DNA of 64,000 nucleotides from the NCBI GenBank assembly GCA_030248065.1, contig JASAMV010000855.1, positions 62,001 through 126,000 of the forward strand, in the 5' to 3' direction. The notes under the pieces are model-generated. The model had not been told where the DNA came from and made no database searches. It saw only the letters and a list, made by a program, of their open reading frames with translations. Both the position numbers and the translations under genes were made by a program. The stretch comes from Rhynchonema sp. JSB1_4. Taxonomy: Eukaryota; Nematoda; Chromadorea; Monhysterida; Xyalidae. Below are positions 1-11,540 of the stretch, piece after piece (positions within the stretch are counted from its first letter, which is position 1; each line of letters begins with the position of its first letter).

Positions 1-261
1 GTTTGTCAAACATCTCTCCACATCCACACCCGTCAGTTTCTTCGCAAACTAAGTTGAAGAAAAAAACTACAATAAAACCAACAATACAATACAGAACGAA
101 ACAACCTGGCTTTGCAACACAAAAAAAAGTTTTTGTTTAAACAGTGTTTGTCTTTTACAAATTAAGCGTGGGATATTTTCGACTTTCTTGTCCCCAGTAC
201 AGTAGGTATCCCCCCCGATTTTGCCTCAAAAGTGCCAATTTTTGACCAAAATGGCCAAAAT
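1..261. other. No recognisable feature
   Basis: AT-rich leader without a convincing reading frame or repeat border. Only the end (from about 205) shows the G/C-run plus AAAATT texture of the following repeat mosaic. Confidence 0.4.
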
Positions 262-554
262 TATTTTTGAGGGGCTGTATTTTTTTCGCTGCCCAAAATC
301 TCAAAAAATGTTCCCAAAAATGCCCCTCAAATGGAGTTCTGTCAGGGTGTTACTGGTCATTATTGAGTGTTTTTAGGAGTAGATCTTCCACAAAAGGCTT
401 TACGTCATCATATACTCAACCACAAACGTTGTGCACAAGTTGTCTTATACAAGAACTTGACTTTACGACCCCCAAGCGGGGAATTCCAAGTTGGGGGGGG
501 CTGCATTTTGGGGGGGGGCTCTATTTTTGGGGGGCTCTATTTTAGGGAATACGG
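262..554. repeat. CCGTA-type repeat, copy without hAT insert
   Basis: The body is closely similar to 13350-13570 (same text from the GCTGCCCAAAATC stretch through CAAGCGGGGAATTCCAAG), followed by GGGGGGCTCTATTTT and ending GGGAATACGG|TA, as at 14134. It is therefore a second, partly truncated copy of the 13265-14134 element. Here the GGAATTCCAAGTTGGGGGG site is uninterrupted, giving the empty site for the insertion at 13580-14019. The short ORFs across it look like chance frames in repeat DNA. Confidence 0.6.
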
Positions 555-561
555 TAAGTAT

Positions 562-1356
562 CAGAGGTCGCAATCGGGCCGGCCCGAGCTCGGGCCGGGC
601 CGGGCCGGGCCGCGATTTTGGGCTTTTGGCTCGGGCCGGGCCGGGCCGGGCCGGAGATTTGGACGGTCGGGCCGGGCCGGGCCGGGCACCCCGGCCCGAA
701 GCTTCTGAAGTGACTTATTTTACTGAAAAAGTAGGGGTTTTTTTGTCCAAAATACTAAAATTTCTGACGGATTCAGCAAGTAAGTGATCAGTATTGTCCA
801 GTCGTGTGGCTACCCAGGCGTGCAATCAACCTACTGTACCACCAGAAAGGCCTGAAATCAACCTACCCACTGTACCGGCCGAGCTAGGGGGGAACAAAAT
901 TTTTTATGTCCAAGTTTAGATGAAAATGTACTCTAAAACCCTCAAAATTTTTCGATTATTTGGAATGAAAAATATGGATTTTATACCATTTTGAGCCAAA
1001 CATAGCAACCTACTGTACCAGCCGGGGGGCGGCGACCTACCTACTGTACCAGGATGGCGCGTCATCTACCTACTGTACCTAGGGGGGAACCCCCCAGCCA
1101 CACCATTGGTATTGTCTATCTGGCGACTTTTTCATGGAAAACAATGAAATTTCAACAAAAAAAATTGATTCAAAAATCGCAAAAATTATGACAAAAATTG
1201 CGTTAAAATCTGCGCCAAAAATTCGGGCCGGGCCGGGCCGGAGATTTGGGGGTTCGGGCCGGGCCGGGCCGGAGATTTGGGGGTACGGGTCGGGCCGGGC
1301 CGGAGATTTGAGGGCTCGGGCCGGGCCGGCCAAACCCGGCCCGATTGCGACCTCTG
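562..1356. mobile_element. hAT-like MITE with GGGCC arrays
   Basis: Terminal inverted repeats start CAGAGGTCGCAATCGGGCC and are mirrored at the right end. The element is flanked by a perfect 8-bp duplication GTAAGTAT (554-561 and 1357-1364), the hAT target-site length. Both arms carry tandem GGGCC/GGCCCGG words next to the TIRs. It encodes no transposase and is interrupted by a younger element at 799-1108. Assignment to hAT rests on TIR start CAG and 8-bp TSD. Confidence 0.8.
799..1108. mobile_element. hAT-like MITE, CCTACTGTACC family, nested
   Basis: TIRs CAGTCGTGTGGCT (left) and CAATGGTGTGGCT (right, reverse complement), flanked by a perfect 8-bp duplication GTATTGTC (791-798, 1109-1116). 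The interior repeats the word CCTACTGTACC. It sits inside the 562-1356 element, so it inserted later. A related, left-truncated copy lies at 3486-3807. Confidence 0.75.
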
Positions 1357-1378
1357 GTAAGTATGATGCGAGGTTGGG

Positions 1379-1586
1379 ACCGGAAGCGTGAGAGGTATGA
1401 TTTTGGTCACCCAAAAAGGCGTTTTTCCAAATTTTCGCCGAAAATCGCCTAAAAATAGGTATTATGGGTGGGTTTGCGCGCGGTGCGCGCGATTTTTGGG
1501 AAAATAAGGTCGAAAAACACCGATTTTTGCCTTAAAAAGGTATAAAATTGCTTGTGAGAGGTATGATTTGCGGTTGTGAGAGGTAA
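1379..1586. repeat. GTGAGAGGTA module with GCGCGC hairpin core
   Basis: Bordered by GTGAGAGGTATGA/GTGAGAGGTAAG words. The AT-rich body contains CAAAAAGGCG and AAAATCGCC. Near 1480-1497 lies an inverted CGCGCGGTGCGCGCG hairpin followed by ATTTTT. The same module occurs in inverted orientation at 3855-4145. No target-site duplication found. Confidence 0.5.
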
Positions 1587-1587
1587 G

Positions 1588-2372
1588 TTTGGATTAAAAA
1601 ATTTTTTTATTATCGAACTTTTTTTTAAAAAAAAACTTTCTAAATTTTTTTTAAAATCATTTTTTTTATTCCGGACCCCCAACTAGGCCTGGGCACAATA
1701 CCACTTTTGACACCCAATACCAATACCGGCCCTGTACCAATACCCAATACCCAATACCAATACCAAATTGGTGACCCAATACCAATACCCAATACCAATA
1801 CTGGGTGAGACCCAATACCAATACCAATACCCAATACCAGATCAATACTACTGAAGTGCCTGGTATTGGGTTTGGTATTGGGTTGGTATTGGTATTGAGT
1901 ATTGGGTATTGGGTTGGTATTGGTATTGGGTATTGGGTATTGGTCTTAGTATTGGTTTGGTATTGGGTTTTTGGTCTGGTATTGGGTTGGTATTGGGTTT
2001 GGTATTGGTTTGGTATTGGGTTTTGAGTCAGGTATTGGGTTTGGTATTGGTTTGGTATTGGGTTTTTCTGGTTTAGTATTGGGTATTGGTTTTGACCCAA
2101 TACCTGGGCAAACCCAATACCAATACCCAATACCAATACCAGGCCAGCTTCAATACCAATACCCAATACCCAATACCAGAATTAGACCCAATACCAATAC
2201 CAAACACTGGTATTGGTATTGGTATTGGGTGGTATTGGTATTGGGTATTGGGTATTGTGCCCACCCATACCCCCAACCAGGGTTGGATTAAAAAAAATTT
2301 TATTATCGAACTTTTTTTAAAAAAAAACTTTCTAAAAATTTTTTTTAAAATCACTTTTTTTATTCCGGACCC
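1588..2372. repeat. Tandem ~95-bp duplication split by a transposon
   Basis: A block starting GGATTAAAAAA and ending ATTCCGGACCCCC is present at about 1588-1680 and again at 2283-2372 in direct orientation. Between them sits the hAT-like element 1684-2269 with its 8-bp duplication. The pre-insertion sequence was thus a tandem dimer of this AT-rich block. Confidence 0.6.
1684..2269. mobile_element. hAT-like MITE made of ATTGGT words
   Basis: TIRs TAGGCCTGGGCACAATACC and, on the reverse complement of the right end, TATGGGTGGGCACAATACC (16 of 19 identical). Flanked by perfect 8-bp CCCCCAAC (1676-1683, 2270-2277). Nearly the entire interior is TATTGGG/TATTGG words that switch to the complementary ACCCAATACC orientation, so it can fold extensively. 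Long ORFs here are artefacts of the repeat. Confidence 0.8.
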
Positions 2373-2505
2373 CCAAAAAATGGACATGACTTTGAGCACC
2401 TCGAAGGTAACCCTGTGGGTATATGTGATAGAGGGAAGACCAGGCTTCTGTTTGTGAATTTGATAAAAGTTGAAGGGGATAAATTTGAAGAGAGATAAAG
2501 ACTTA

Positions 2506-2938
2506 CCGTATTGTCGGAAATAGAACCCCCCCATTAATTGACCCCCCCCATTAATTGAACCCCCCCTAAATGGCTCGAAATCAAAAATATAACCCCCCCA
2601 TTAATTGACCCCCCCCCATTAATAGAACCCCACCCCCAACCTTCACCGTACCACAGATTAGTGGTATGGTAGGGCTGTCTTGTTGTGTCAAACGTTGTTT
2701 AAGCTTGCGTACACAACAGAATACAGCTTTTCAAGCATAATTGCCGTTGTTGAAGTTAGAAAATACCGAAAACAAGCCATTTTTATGGGCATTATTAACA
2801 ATGATTTTTTTCGTCCGGGGGCCAAATGAAAAATATAACCCCCCCAATAATTGACCCCCCCACCCCCATAAATTGAACCCCCCCAAAATGACCCCAGTGA
2901 AAAAATAGACCCCCCGGGTTCTATTTCCGACAATACGG
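2506..2938. mobile_element. TA-flanked MITE, CCGTATTGTCGG termini
   Basis: Inverted ends CCGTATTGTCGGAAATAGAA and its complement, with TA on both outer sides (2504-2505, 2939-2940), as expected for Tc1/mariner-like elements. Both arms carry CCCCCCCATTAATTGA-type arrays; the centre (about 2640-2815) is unique AT-rich DNA. No transposase. Confidence 0.65.
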
Positions 2939-2940
2939 TA

Positions 2941-3485
2941 CACCATGCTCATTTTGGAACTACTAAAGCTCGCGGCCACGCGTGAGCTTAACGACCGACG
3001 CATGCTCGACGCGACGCATTTTTCGAAAAGTTTCGAACCGCGTTCCTCCACTCGGATTTCGGTTATTCGAAATGCGGTTGCACCCGAGTGGCACGGAACG
3101 AGTGAATCATTAGGTTACCGGTTTTTTTTGAATTGGCGCTCAAAAGGCTAGTTTGGTCGGCGAGAATGTTTCAAATTAATTTTTTCGAAGAGAAAGTTCG
3201 TTTTGCTTGGCAAGGTCGGTTAAGGATTAGGAAGGTTTTTTCAGTTTTCAGCAATTGTTCCATCGATCCATTGTGACGAACCTGGCGAATTCACCAATTC
3301 TTGATACCATTAGCGACCATCTTTGTCATTTCGACCATTACGAATCTAACAAATCGATATCGAACTGGAAATTACGACTGACGGCGATGCTGCTGGGGGA
3401 GACGTCAAGGAATTGAGTTCGAAGTTTTTAGAGGTTGGTGCATCATTTGGGGCGGGGGTGGGGGTTTGTTGGAAATAGAACCCGG
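2941..3485. other. No recognisable gene
   Basis: Mixed-composition DNA between repeats. A 68-codon frame at 2945-3151 has no recognisable domain or splice context. Ends in a G-rich run near 3450. Confidence 0.3.
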
Positions 3486-3807
3486 GAGGTGGCAACCTAC
3501 TGTACCACCAAAAATGTGGGGCGGCAACCTAACCTACCTACTGTACCGGCCGAGCTAGGGGGGAACAAAATTTTTTATGTCTAAATTTTGATGAAAATGT
3601 ACTCTAAAACCCTAATTTCGCGCGCAGCGCGCGATTTTTCGCCTATTTGGAGTGAAAAATATCGATTTTATACCATTTTGAGCCAAAAATAGCAACCTAC
3701 TGTACCAGCCGGGGAGCGGCGACCTACCTACTGTACCAGGATGGCGCGTCAATCTACCTACCTACTGTACCTAGGGGGCGGACCCCCACCCCCCAGCCAC
3801 ACCATTG
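3486..3807. repeat. Truncated copy of CCTACTGTACC hAT-like family
   Basis: Matches the interior and right end of the 799-1108 element (CCTACTGTACC words, GGCCGAGCTAGGGGGG, right end CAGCCACACCATTG). This copy retains a GCGCGCAGCGCGCG hairpin core at about 3619-3634 that the other copy lacks. The left terminus is not identifiable. Confidence 0.55.
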
Positions 3808-3854
3808 GGGGGTTGGGGAGGTTACCCCACCACAAAATTCGAGGGGGGTTGAGT

Positions 3855-4145
3855 ACTTACCTCTCACAACTCCAAATCATGCCTCTCACAAGCAATTTTA
3901 CACCTTTTTAAGGCAAAAATCGGTGTTTTTTTACCTTATTTTCCAAAAATCGCCGCTCCTCGCGCAAACCCTCGCATAATACGTATTTTTTAGGCGATTT
4001 TCGGCGAAAATTAGGAAAAAGTACTATTTTTACCTCATTTTTTGGCCAAAATTGTATCACAAAAACGGTGTTTTTTCGCCTTTTTGGGTGACCAAAATCA
4101 TACCTCTCACGCGTCCGGTCCCAACCCCGCGTCATGCTTACCTCC
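3855..4145. repeat. Inverted copy of GTGAGAGGTA module
   Basis: Reverse-complement relative of 1379-1586: begins CTTACCTCTCACAA, contains AGGCGATTTTCGGCGAAAAT and GGTGACCAAAATCATACC. At 4146-4163 the text CCTGCCACTACACTG is the right end of a CAGTGTAGTGG hAT-like family. Confidence 0.5.
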
Positions 4146-4387
4146 CACACATGGGCCTGCCACTACACTGGTTGCAAGGTACCCCTGAGGTCCAAAAAAG
4201 GGTGTTTTTTGCATGCATTATACTGCAAAATTGGCCAAGAAATTGGTACTTTTTTGCATTTTGGCCGAGAATTTGCCTAAAATAGCTGTTATATGGAGGC
4301 TTGCGCTCGGAGCGCGCGATTTTTTGGGTTTTAAGGTAAAAAAACACCCATTTTGCCTATGAAAACCATAAATTGGTGGTTGCAAGG

Positions 4388-5200
4388 CAGTGTAGTTCCT
4401 GGGGGGGTAGGGGGCCCCCTCGGGTACGCTATCTCCCCTCAGGTGGTGGTACACTATCCCCCTATCTCCCCCTGCGGGTACACTATCTCCCCCAATTTTT
4501 GCCTAAAATAGGCATTTTTAGGCCTAAAATGTGTGATTTTTGCGTCAATGTTCTCAAAAGTCGCCAAAATACCCTTTTTATGTAGAAATTTTTTCAAAAA
4601 GTGGCAAAAATAGGTCAAATTTTCAACCTCAAAAAGTGATTTTTTTCCTGAATTTGGGTCTTCCCCTTCCCGCTCGGGGGTACACTATCTCCCCCTCCGA
4701 AAAAACGATGTCTTTATTATGTGTCTAATCGTGTATAAACGCAGTATTTACGCGCGTAGCGCTCGAATTTTGGGTAATTTGAGGCAAAACCACTGATTTT
4801 GCACCAATTTTGGCCATTTTGGTCAAAAATTGGCACTTTTCGGGCAAAATCGGGGGATACCTACTGTACCGTGGTGAAAATCAGGGGGATACCTACTGTA
4901 CCATGCCAAACATCGGGGGGATACCTACTGTACCATTCGAGGGGGATACCTACTGTACTGGGGGCTATCCTTCCCCAAACCCCCACCTCCAACACTGCCA
5001 CCATCTATCTATCGTCAACAAGTTTGGGTCTAAACACCCTGGCCAACTACGACACTGTTGCAAGGTACCTACCCTTCCCCACAGCCAGTGCTGTGGCAAC
5101 TTTGGCGGGGCGGGTGGGGTACATTGGTGGAAAAATCCGGGGCGGGTAGGGGGTAGTGTACCTGGAATCTGGGGGGGATCCGGTTTGGGACTGTTTCCGA
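4388..5200. repeat. Repeat modules: GGTACACTATCTCCCCC and CCTACTGTACC
   Basis: Starts with the hAT-like end CAGTGTAGTTCCTGGGGGGG. GGTACACTATCTCCCCC words follow; the same arrangement recurs at 12125-12255. At about 4750-4765 there is a degenerate GCGCG hairpin core, then GGGGATACCTACTGTACC words at 4854-4957. At 5091 a CAGTGCTGTGGC end begins, like that at 15240. No complete element with target duplication could be closed here. Confidence 0.5.
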
Positions 5201-8200
5201 GGACAATGACATGACCTCGTCAATTCACCATATTCATGTTCTCAGACTGAGCCCCAAACATAGAATTTTATCGTTTTTAATGCACTTGCAGCAAGATATC
5301 GCCCCAACACAAAAGAAACAAAACTTCACACACAAGAAAAAGACACTGATGACAAATGAAATTGAATGGAAAACGAACTACTCAACTCTCAATCGTCATT
5401 TTCGGGCGTCTCAGAAGAAATTTCATTTTTTTGCTGGACAGACGTTTTTTCCTTTCGATTCTTCGTTTTTTTCCTAAAAAAATAACGTTTTTTCCTATTG
5501 CTTCATTTTTTCCTATATATTTTTTCCTTCTCTTTGGGAGCGTTATTAGCGTCTCGCGTGACTCAAATCGCCTGCAGCATCTATGTTGCAGGTTGCTGTG
5601 AATGTACCTCGGGCGACTATGCTCAGTCCACGGTTGACAAAACTTGTTTTGAGGTACCTCGGGTGACTATGCTCAGTTCACGGTTGTCGTTTTTGACACA
5701 ATGTTGCACGTTGCTGTGAATGTACCTCGGGTGACTACGCTCAGTCCACGGTTGACAGAACTTGGCCTACATTTGGACCGCCATGCATGATATACATAGC
5801 ATTATTAGGGTCTCGCGTGACTCAAATCCCCTGCAGCATCTATGTTGCAGGTTGCTGTGAATGTATCTCGGGTGACTATGCTCAGTTCACGGCTGTCCTT
5901 TTTGACACAATGTTGGACGGCTTTGGGAGAGTTAAGAGTTCAAAACAACACGAAACGGACAAGTATTACAGCTGTCACACAACCATAGCTCTGATGCTGC
6001 ATGGATTGCAGGAACGTGCATTACAGACCTCATTGACAAAACTTGTTTTGGTGAAAAGTTGTTCTGGACAGTTGGCCTAGATGTCGACCGCCCAGTTGAC
6101 CATTCTCGTCCACCAGTAGCATCTCCGTTCTAACATCTCCGTTCACCATGCTCAGTCGACCATTGAGAAAACTTCACCAGTAGGATCTCAATTCACCATG
6201 CTGTAGCATCTCCGTTCACCATGCCCAGTTAACCATTCTCGCCCACCAGTAGGATCTCCGTTCTAGTATCTCCGTTCACCATGCTCAGTCGACCATTGAC
6301 AAAATGCCGTCAAGCAGGCTACATAATAAACCAAGATCAAGGTCCCTCTTATTTGTTTTGTATTTACAGTATTTTCATATCCGTAAACTCCACACCGGTC
6401 TTGTAATTATGCTTCTTCCACTTAACGTTATTACCTATGTATTATTGAGTTGGTGCCGACGCAATAAACTAACTAACTAAGGTCCCTCTACGTACATTTA
6501 CATAGCTTTGCAGCTTGATCAAGCGCTCAACAAACTAACGGCGTCTGAGCCCGGTACAGCCATTTCCATTCCACCAGTCATACAACCTCGATCAGCTAAA
6601 TCGGAACTAAAGGGCGTCTCTGGCTGGCAAGTGGAAAAGGCTAGTTGGTTTGGTGTTGATAATAATTTCGTTTAACTTTGGATCTTACAGCTGTCTCCAA
6701 CAGACAAACCTCAAAACTTTGATTGCAACTGTTTTTTTTTGGCTAATTTGGCCGATTCAAAAATCTTACAAACAAAACTAAAAAAACAAATTCACATGGC
6801 AAGAAACAAAGATATAAGTGTGACGCCTTTTCAGATCCGCGCCAAACAAGCGTTGAAACAATAACAGTCGATGCTGCAGGACGACGATGCGGTGAGACGA
6901 CAGCTGCGAATGTCACGACTGCCGGATTCGGTCAGAATCATTCGAATGTTGGTGCTCCCATACACTTGCACCGGCACCTCCTAATGGATAACGGAATTAT
7001 TGCATGAATTTGACTGAATTTCGAATTGCCTAAAACATTCTTCTTGCAATTCTGCGGAATTCCTTCAGTGCTGGAAATTTGTTTGAAAAAACGAAACGTT
7101 TTTTACGGGAAAAACCCGTTTTCTCAAGAATGTAAATTACTTTACGACTAGTCGCTATAATCTCGGCCTATTTTATCCGATTAGCACGCTTTTGATGCCA
7201 TTCTGATCGCACGCATCCCAGATACAACTTCGAAATCATTGACGACACTGTAAGGCGCCGAAATTGATGCGCCGCAGGCAATTGTTTGATAAAAACAAGC
7301 AGAATCATGGGTTCTTTTTAGCAAAATGGGAAATGAAAAAGGTGTAAAATGAAGTGGACATATTTTTCTAATGTTTATGAACCAAAAATGTGCCGACATT
7401 TTATGTAATGAGCCTCCAGTAGAAACATGACGTGTTCTCCGACATTCAACGGACATGATAGATGGTGTAATGATACATTCTATGGACTTCACATGTACAA
7501 GCAGGACATGAGAATTTCGATCAATTATCGTCAATGTTTCAGGACGTTCGTCACTGAAAACAAGAACTCGCTACCTCTGGAGCTTGTGAGCAAGAAACTG
7601 CTCTGCAGCTATCCCAATCTTATTGCTAACTGTTGGTTTCGCCGATTGGTTTTATGTCGATGTTGTTCTTAACATTTTTTATTTTTCATTGACGCACATT
7701 CGGCAATCGCGCTTCACTGTTTGAGCCGACATTCGGGCCCATATTGATCTAGTTATCGAAGTGCTGCCAACCTGGCTGTGTCGCAGCGACGTGCGCGGTC
7801 ATGGCGTGTACATACGATGTTTGAACAAAACGGCCAATGTTGCCGAATTGTTGGAAACGGTGCGAAAAGCGTGCCTTAAAGGGGAAATTGCACATTCCTA
7901 ATCGCCTAATAGAAAGAAAGAAAGAAGAAGAGGAACGGTTTTGCGCTTTTTGAGAGGCGTTGGGTACCGTAACTCCACGACGCCGGTACCGATCAACGTC
8001 AAATTTTGAATGCAGATGTAGGCTGGCCCAGGGCACCTTGTGCTTAAATATTGAAACCATCGGTGCTTTGTTGTGGAATTACTGGCCAGCGAAAATTTTT
8101 GCTGCCGGCACTAACTCCGGACAACCATATGGGACATGCGCGGCAGCGATGGATGTAAAACAGTCGTGTAACAGTGATAAGAATGGCTTTTAATTTTGTA

Positions 8201-8934
8201 CTGATAAGAATGGTTATTATGCCTAGGAGGACGAAGAGCATGGGATAAAGTTTTTGTGTCAAGATGACAAAACAGACGCGTTCCCAAGTGAGCCCGTAGG
8301 GGGCCTAATCGAACTTCTCCTGTATTTTTGTCTTTTGTTGCCGTAAAACGTGTGCGTTTAAATTATTACTGCATTGAATGCGTCAATCCAGTTACCTTCG
8401 ATTTCGATAAATCTTCCGAATTGACTGCCCTGTATTAGTGAATTGGTCTCATTTTGTTTCTTTTGCAAGATGCTCACAAACAAGATCGTAAAATTGCTTG
8501 AAAGGTTGTCCACAAGGATCTTTTTTGTCGTCCCACGTGCTCGTTTTGCCGTGCTGCCCTTTTCTGTGACGCTTCCTGCTTGCTGGCTATCGAATCGTTC
8601 ACGTGCCAAAGTTTGGTTGCTTTATAATTTCAGGCCCAGGGTTGTACTCCATCATGAGTCTGATGAAACATCACAGATCCGTCAAACAACAAGATGATCA
8701 TTGGTGTGAAACATCAGACGCTCCAAAACCTGCCCGATCCAATCGACACCCAGTTCGACCGAAAACACTGAAGTCTTGTCTTGTTGACGTTTTCCTCCCC
8801 TTCTGTAAGAAAAAGATCAAGAAATAGTTTCTCGCTTGAAATGTAGCTGGAAAGAGGCTGTGGGGAAAATTGCGAAGCTCGGAAGAACTTTTGCGACAAT
8901 GTTTCACTCACCATGCTTAGACTGGGAACTGGAC
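5201..8934. other. No defensible gene; degenerate repeats
   Basis: About 5545-5900 is an imperfect direct repeat: a block starting TCTCGCGTGACTCAAAT recurs about 260 bp later, with shorter CTCGGGTGACTATGCTCAG units between. About 6105-6305 repeats CACCAGTAGGATCTCCGTTC/CACCATGCTCAGTCGACC words. Near 6430-6480 GGTGCCGACGCAATAAACTA followed by CTAA units resembles the 3' end of a non-LTR element, weakly. Frames at 7541-7672 and 8631-8827 follow TTTCAG sites and could be exons, but nothing is recognisable. Confidence 0.35.
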
Positions 8935-9989
8935 CAGGGTTGGAAAAAAATTTTTTTAAACAAGTTTTTAAACAAAAATTTTTTTAAAGTCTCAGATTCG
9001 GGGAAATTTTTACCAAATTTGCCTAAAAAACGCGCAAAATCGCGAAAAAATGCAACTTTAATTGACGTCACTTTTGTGACTTGGTTTGCGTCACTTATGA
9101 AAGGTGTTTACACCATTTCGATGCGATCCAACAGTCTGTGCTTGTTATGGGCCTATGATTGCTGCTCTGTGGTATCCGACACAACAGTTGTGGTCGAATA
9201 AGCAAGATTCACTCATAAACCATATAGAATTGAGAATATAAACTGCAGAAATACTTGTCGGGTCGCTGAATCAGTCGTATATGACCGACCCGATGGGGTA
9301 TGACATCAAAGTATTGGTCGCACAATGACTATATGAGAATCCATCCTCATATTTTTCCTACATCGGCAAGGAGGGTTTCTGGCGATTTTTTCAAATTGAA
9401 TCAGGTTTTGACAAGGAGTTAGTTTCTCTTTCTTTTCCCGCTTTATTTATCGGCAGTGATCAACGTGTGTGCGCTGTAATCAATTTCACACAAAAAGCAT
9501 GTAACACGTGGCTACAGTAACCCGAGCCCGAACCATTTCGGTTGCATAGAATTCAGGGTGAAACTTCTGCACACGTGTGTTTCTCATTCTGCTCACTGAT
9601 AAGCATGCAAAGTTCTTGTCAAAACCTGGTCCAATTTGAAAAAAATACCAAATATCCACCTTTTCAATGCAGGAAAATTAGGGGCATGGATTCTCATATA
9701 GTCATTGTGCGACCAATACCATGTAAGTATATGCATACTGTGTCTCATGTATCACGGGAAGGTATAATAACATCAATTGGGGCATCTTAGATACTAAATA
9801 CATGCCCCAAAAGTGATTTTGTGAAGAAAATTTTTCGACCCTTGAGAAAAAATAACCCCCCAAAAGGCCATTTTTGGACGTTTTAGAACATTTTGTTCCC
9901 CCGAAAAATTAAAAAAAAAAATTTTTAAATTTTTCAAAAACCTTTTTTAAAAAAAAAATTTTTTCAAAAAATTTTTTTGCCCAACCCTG
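8935..9989. mobile_element. hAT-like element, CAGGGTTGG termini
   Basis: TIRs CAGGGTTGGA / CAGGGTTGGG (right end reverse-complemented), each followed by runs of A and T that pair across the element. Perfect 8-bp duplication AACTGGAC (8927-8934, 9990-9997). No transposase frame is visible in 1055 bp. A TA-flanked MITE lies inside at 9314-9716. A similar solo right end, CCAACCCTG, sits at about 11940. Confidence 0.8.
9314..9716. mobile_element. TA-flanked MITE, TTGGTCGCACAATGAC family (copy 1)
   Basis: Inverted ends of about 32 bp beginning TTGGTCGCACAATGACTATA, with TA on both sides. Relatives with the same ends are at 41165-41437 and 45480-45745. Nested in the 8935-9989 hAT-like element, so younger than it. 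Tc1/mariner-like by TA flank; no coding capacity. Confidence 0.75.
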
Positions 9990-9997
9990 AACTGGAC

Positions 9998-10706
9998 CAT
10001 CTCTTTTTTCCTTCCTCCACTCAATGCGTCCAGCAAGTCTTCCTCCACATCTTGCGTCCAGCATGCGTCGTGCAGGGATCAAGGGGAAAGACGCTTCACC
10101 CGACTGGCGTTTCCCAATTTACGCATAAATGAAAAATTACGAACATTTACTTGAATATTTCGATCAATATTTATTATGAAGCACTGGAACCGATGCAGAA
10201 TCGATAAAATTTTACAGTGCATTCGTTGCAGATGATCGGGTGCACGAGAATTCGCTGTTTAAGCAAGAAAACAAGGGTAAAACTCCGTTTGCAGACAAAA
10301 CTCTCCGGAAAACTGGAAAATCTTGCAAAATACGCACAAGATGTGTACTAATTGCTTTCCTCTCTGTAGGATTTTTATTTTAGAGAATATTGATGCTTAT
10401 TCTGCACCTTCAGAAGCAAATAATCCATGCGAACCGACCGAATGCAGGAAATTCGTCAAACACTCTTCATTTGGTGCCGTATCATTCCAGAATCACATGC
10501 AATTAATATTTTAACACTATTGAAACATTTAACTATCTATAAATCTTAACATTTTTTTCTAGAAACGGATTTTCAGACAAAATCACAAATTTGATCCACT
10601 CCCTCCACTTCGGAATTTTCGAATCTCTTTTTCAAATTACCGCCCTTCAGAATACAGGCAAAACCTGCGTCGGTCAGGCATTCTGGCGTCGGTCGTTAAC
10701 GTCGTC
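9998..10706. other. No recognisable feature
   Basis: Unique-looking AT-rich DNA with only short frames; nothing supported. Confidence 0.3.
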
Positions 10707-11540
10707 CGCGGCCACCCCCTGAAACTACCGTAATCCTTAACCTACCGTAACCAAACTTCAGTCACGTGACCTACAGACCCACACACACCCCCTTGTGCAA
10801 TTTCAGTCGAATCGGTCAAACGAATCGGCCATCGCCATCGGAGGTATCGGGGCAAATTTTCAAAGTTGCTCGAAATTAAACATTAGCACCTCTATCATGT
10901 TCAGAATTTCACGCTGAATCCAAAAATGTTAGTCTCATTGAAATCAGACCACGCACGAAAACTTTACAGCGTGTGTTACATGTGAACAGCAAGCGGCTTG
11001 ATATTCTGCCAACACGCCAACCAATCACCGACCAGCACAGGCAGTGGTGACCTTGGGTGTGGTGTGCGCACTGCCTGTTGTGACTGTATGTGCACTGTGT
11101 GTTGCATGTTGTTATACCATGCTGCTGAGTTACCAACCCCACCTTTGGTCTGCGGACCACTTACCCAAACCCAACGGCCCTCTTCAGGGCCACCCAGTCC
11201 AACCATGAGTTGTTGCTATGGGCAACAAATGCATGATACGCATGATACACACATGATGTCACACTTACTAACATATCTTTTTTGTTCGTCGTCGGATTTT
11301 AATGAGACTAACATTTTTGGATTCAGCGTGAAATTCTGAACATGATAGAGGTGCTAATGTTTAATTTCGAGCAACTTTGAAAATTTGCCCCGATACCTCC
11401 GATGGCGATCGGCCGTGGCCGATTCGGTTGACCGATTCGACTGAAATTACACAAGGGGGTGTGTGTGGGTCTGTAGGTCACGTGACTGAAGTTTGGTTAC
11501 GGTAGGTCGAGGATTACGGTAGTTTCAGGGGGTGGCCGCG
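10707..11540. mobile_element. Foldback element with ~240-bp inverted arms
   Basis: Left arm 10707-10946 and right arm about 11295-11540 are near-identical inverted copies, starting CGCGGCCACCCCCTGAAACT. The roughly 350-bp loop contains frames without recognisable domains. No clear target duplication at the outer ends. Probably a MITE-type foldback element of unknown superfamily. Confidence 0.65.

Noticed and set aside
1640..2534. Overlapping long ORFs on both strands with GIGIG/QYQYP repeats
   Set aside because: They are all readings of the ATTGGT hexamer array in a transposon with an 8-bp duplication; no independent coding signal.
5540..6310. Short direct repeats as a CRISPR-like array
   Set aside because: Irregular spacing, diverged units and a eukaryotic intron-bearing context.
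8358..8609. Minus-strand basic frame with nuclear-localisation-like KRARGTTKK
   Set aside because: No start context, splice partner or domain; cannot be distinguished from chance.
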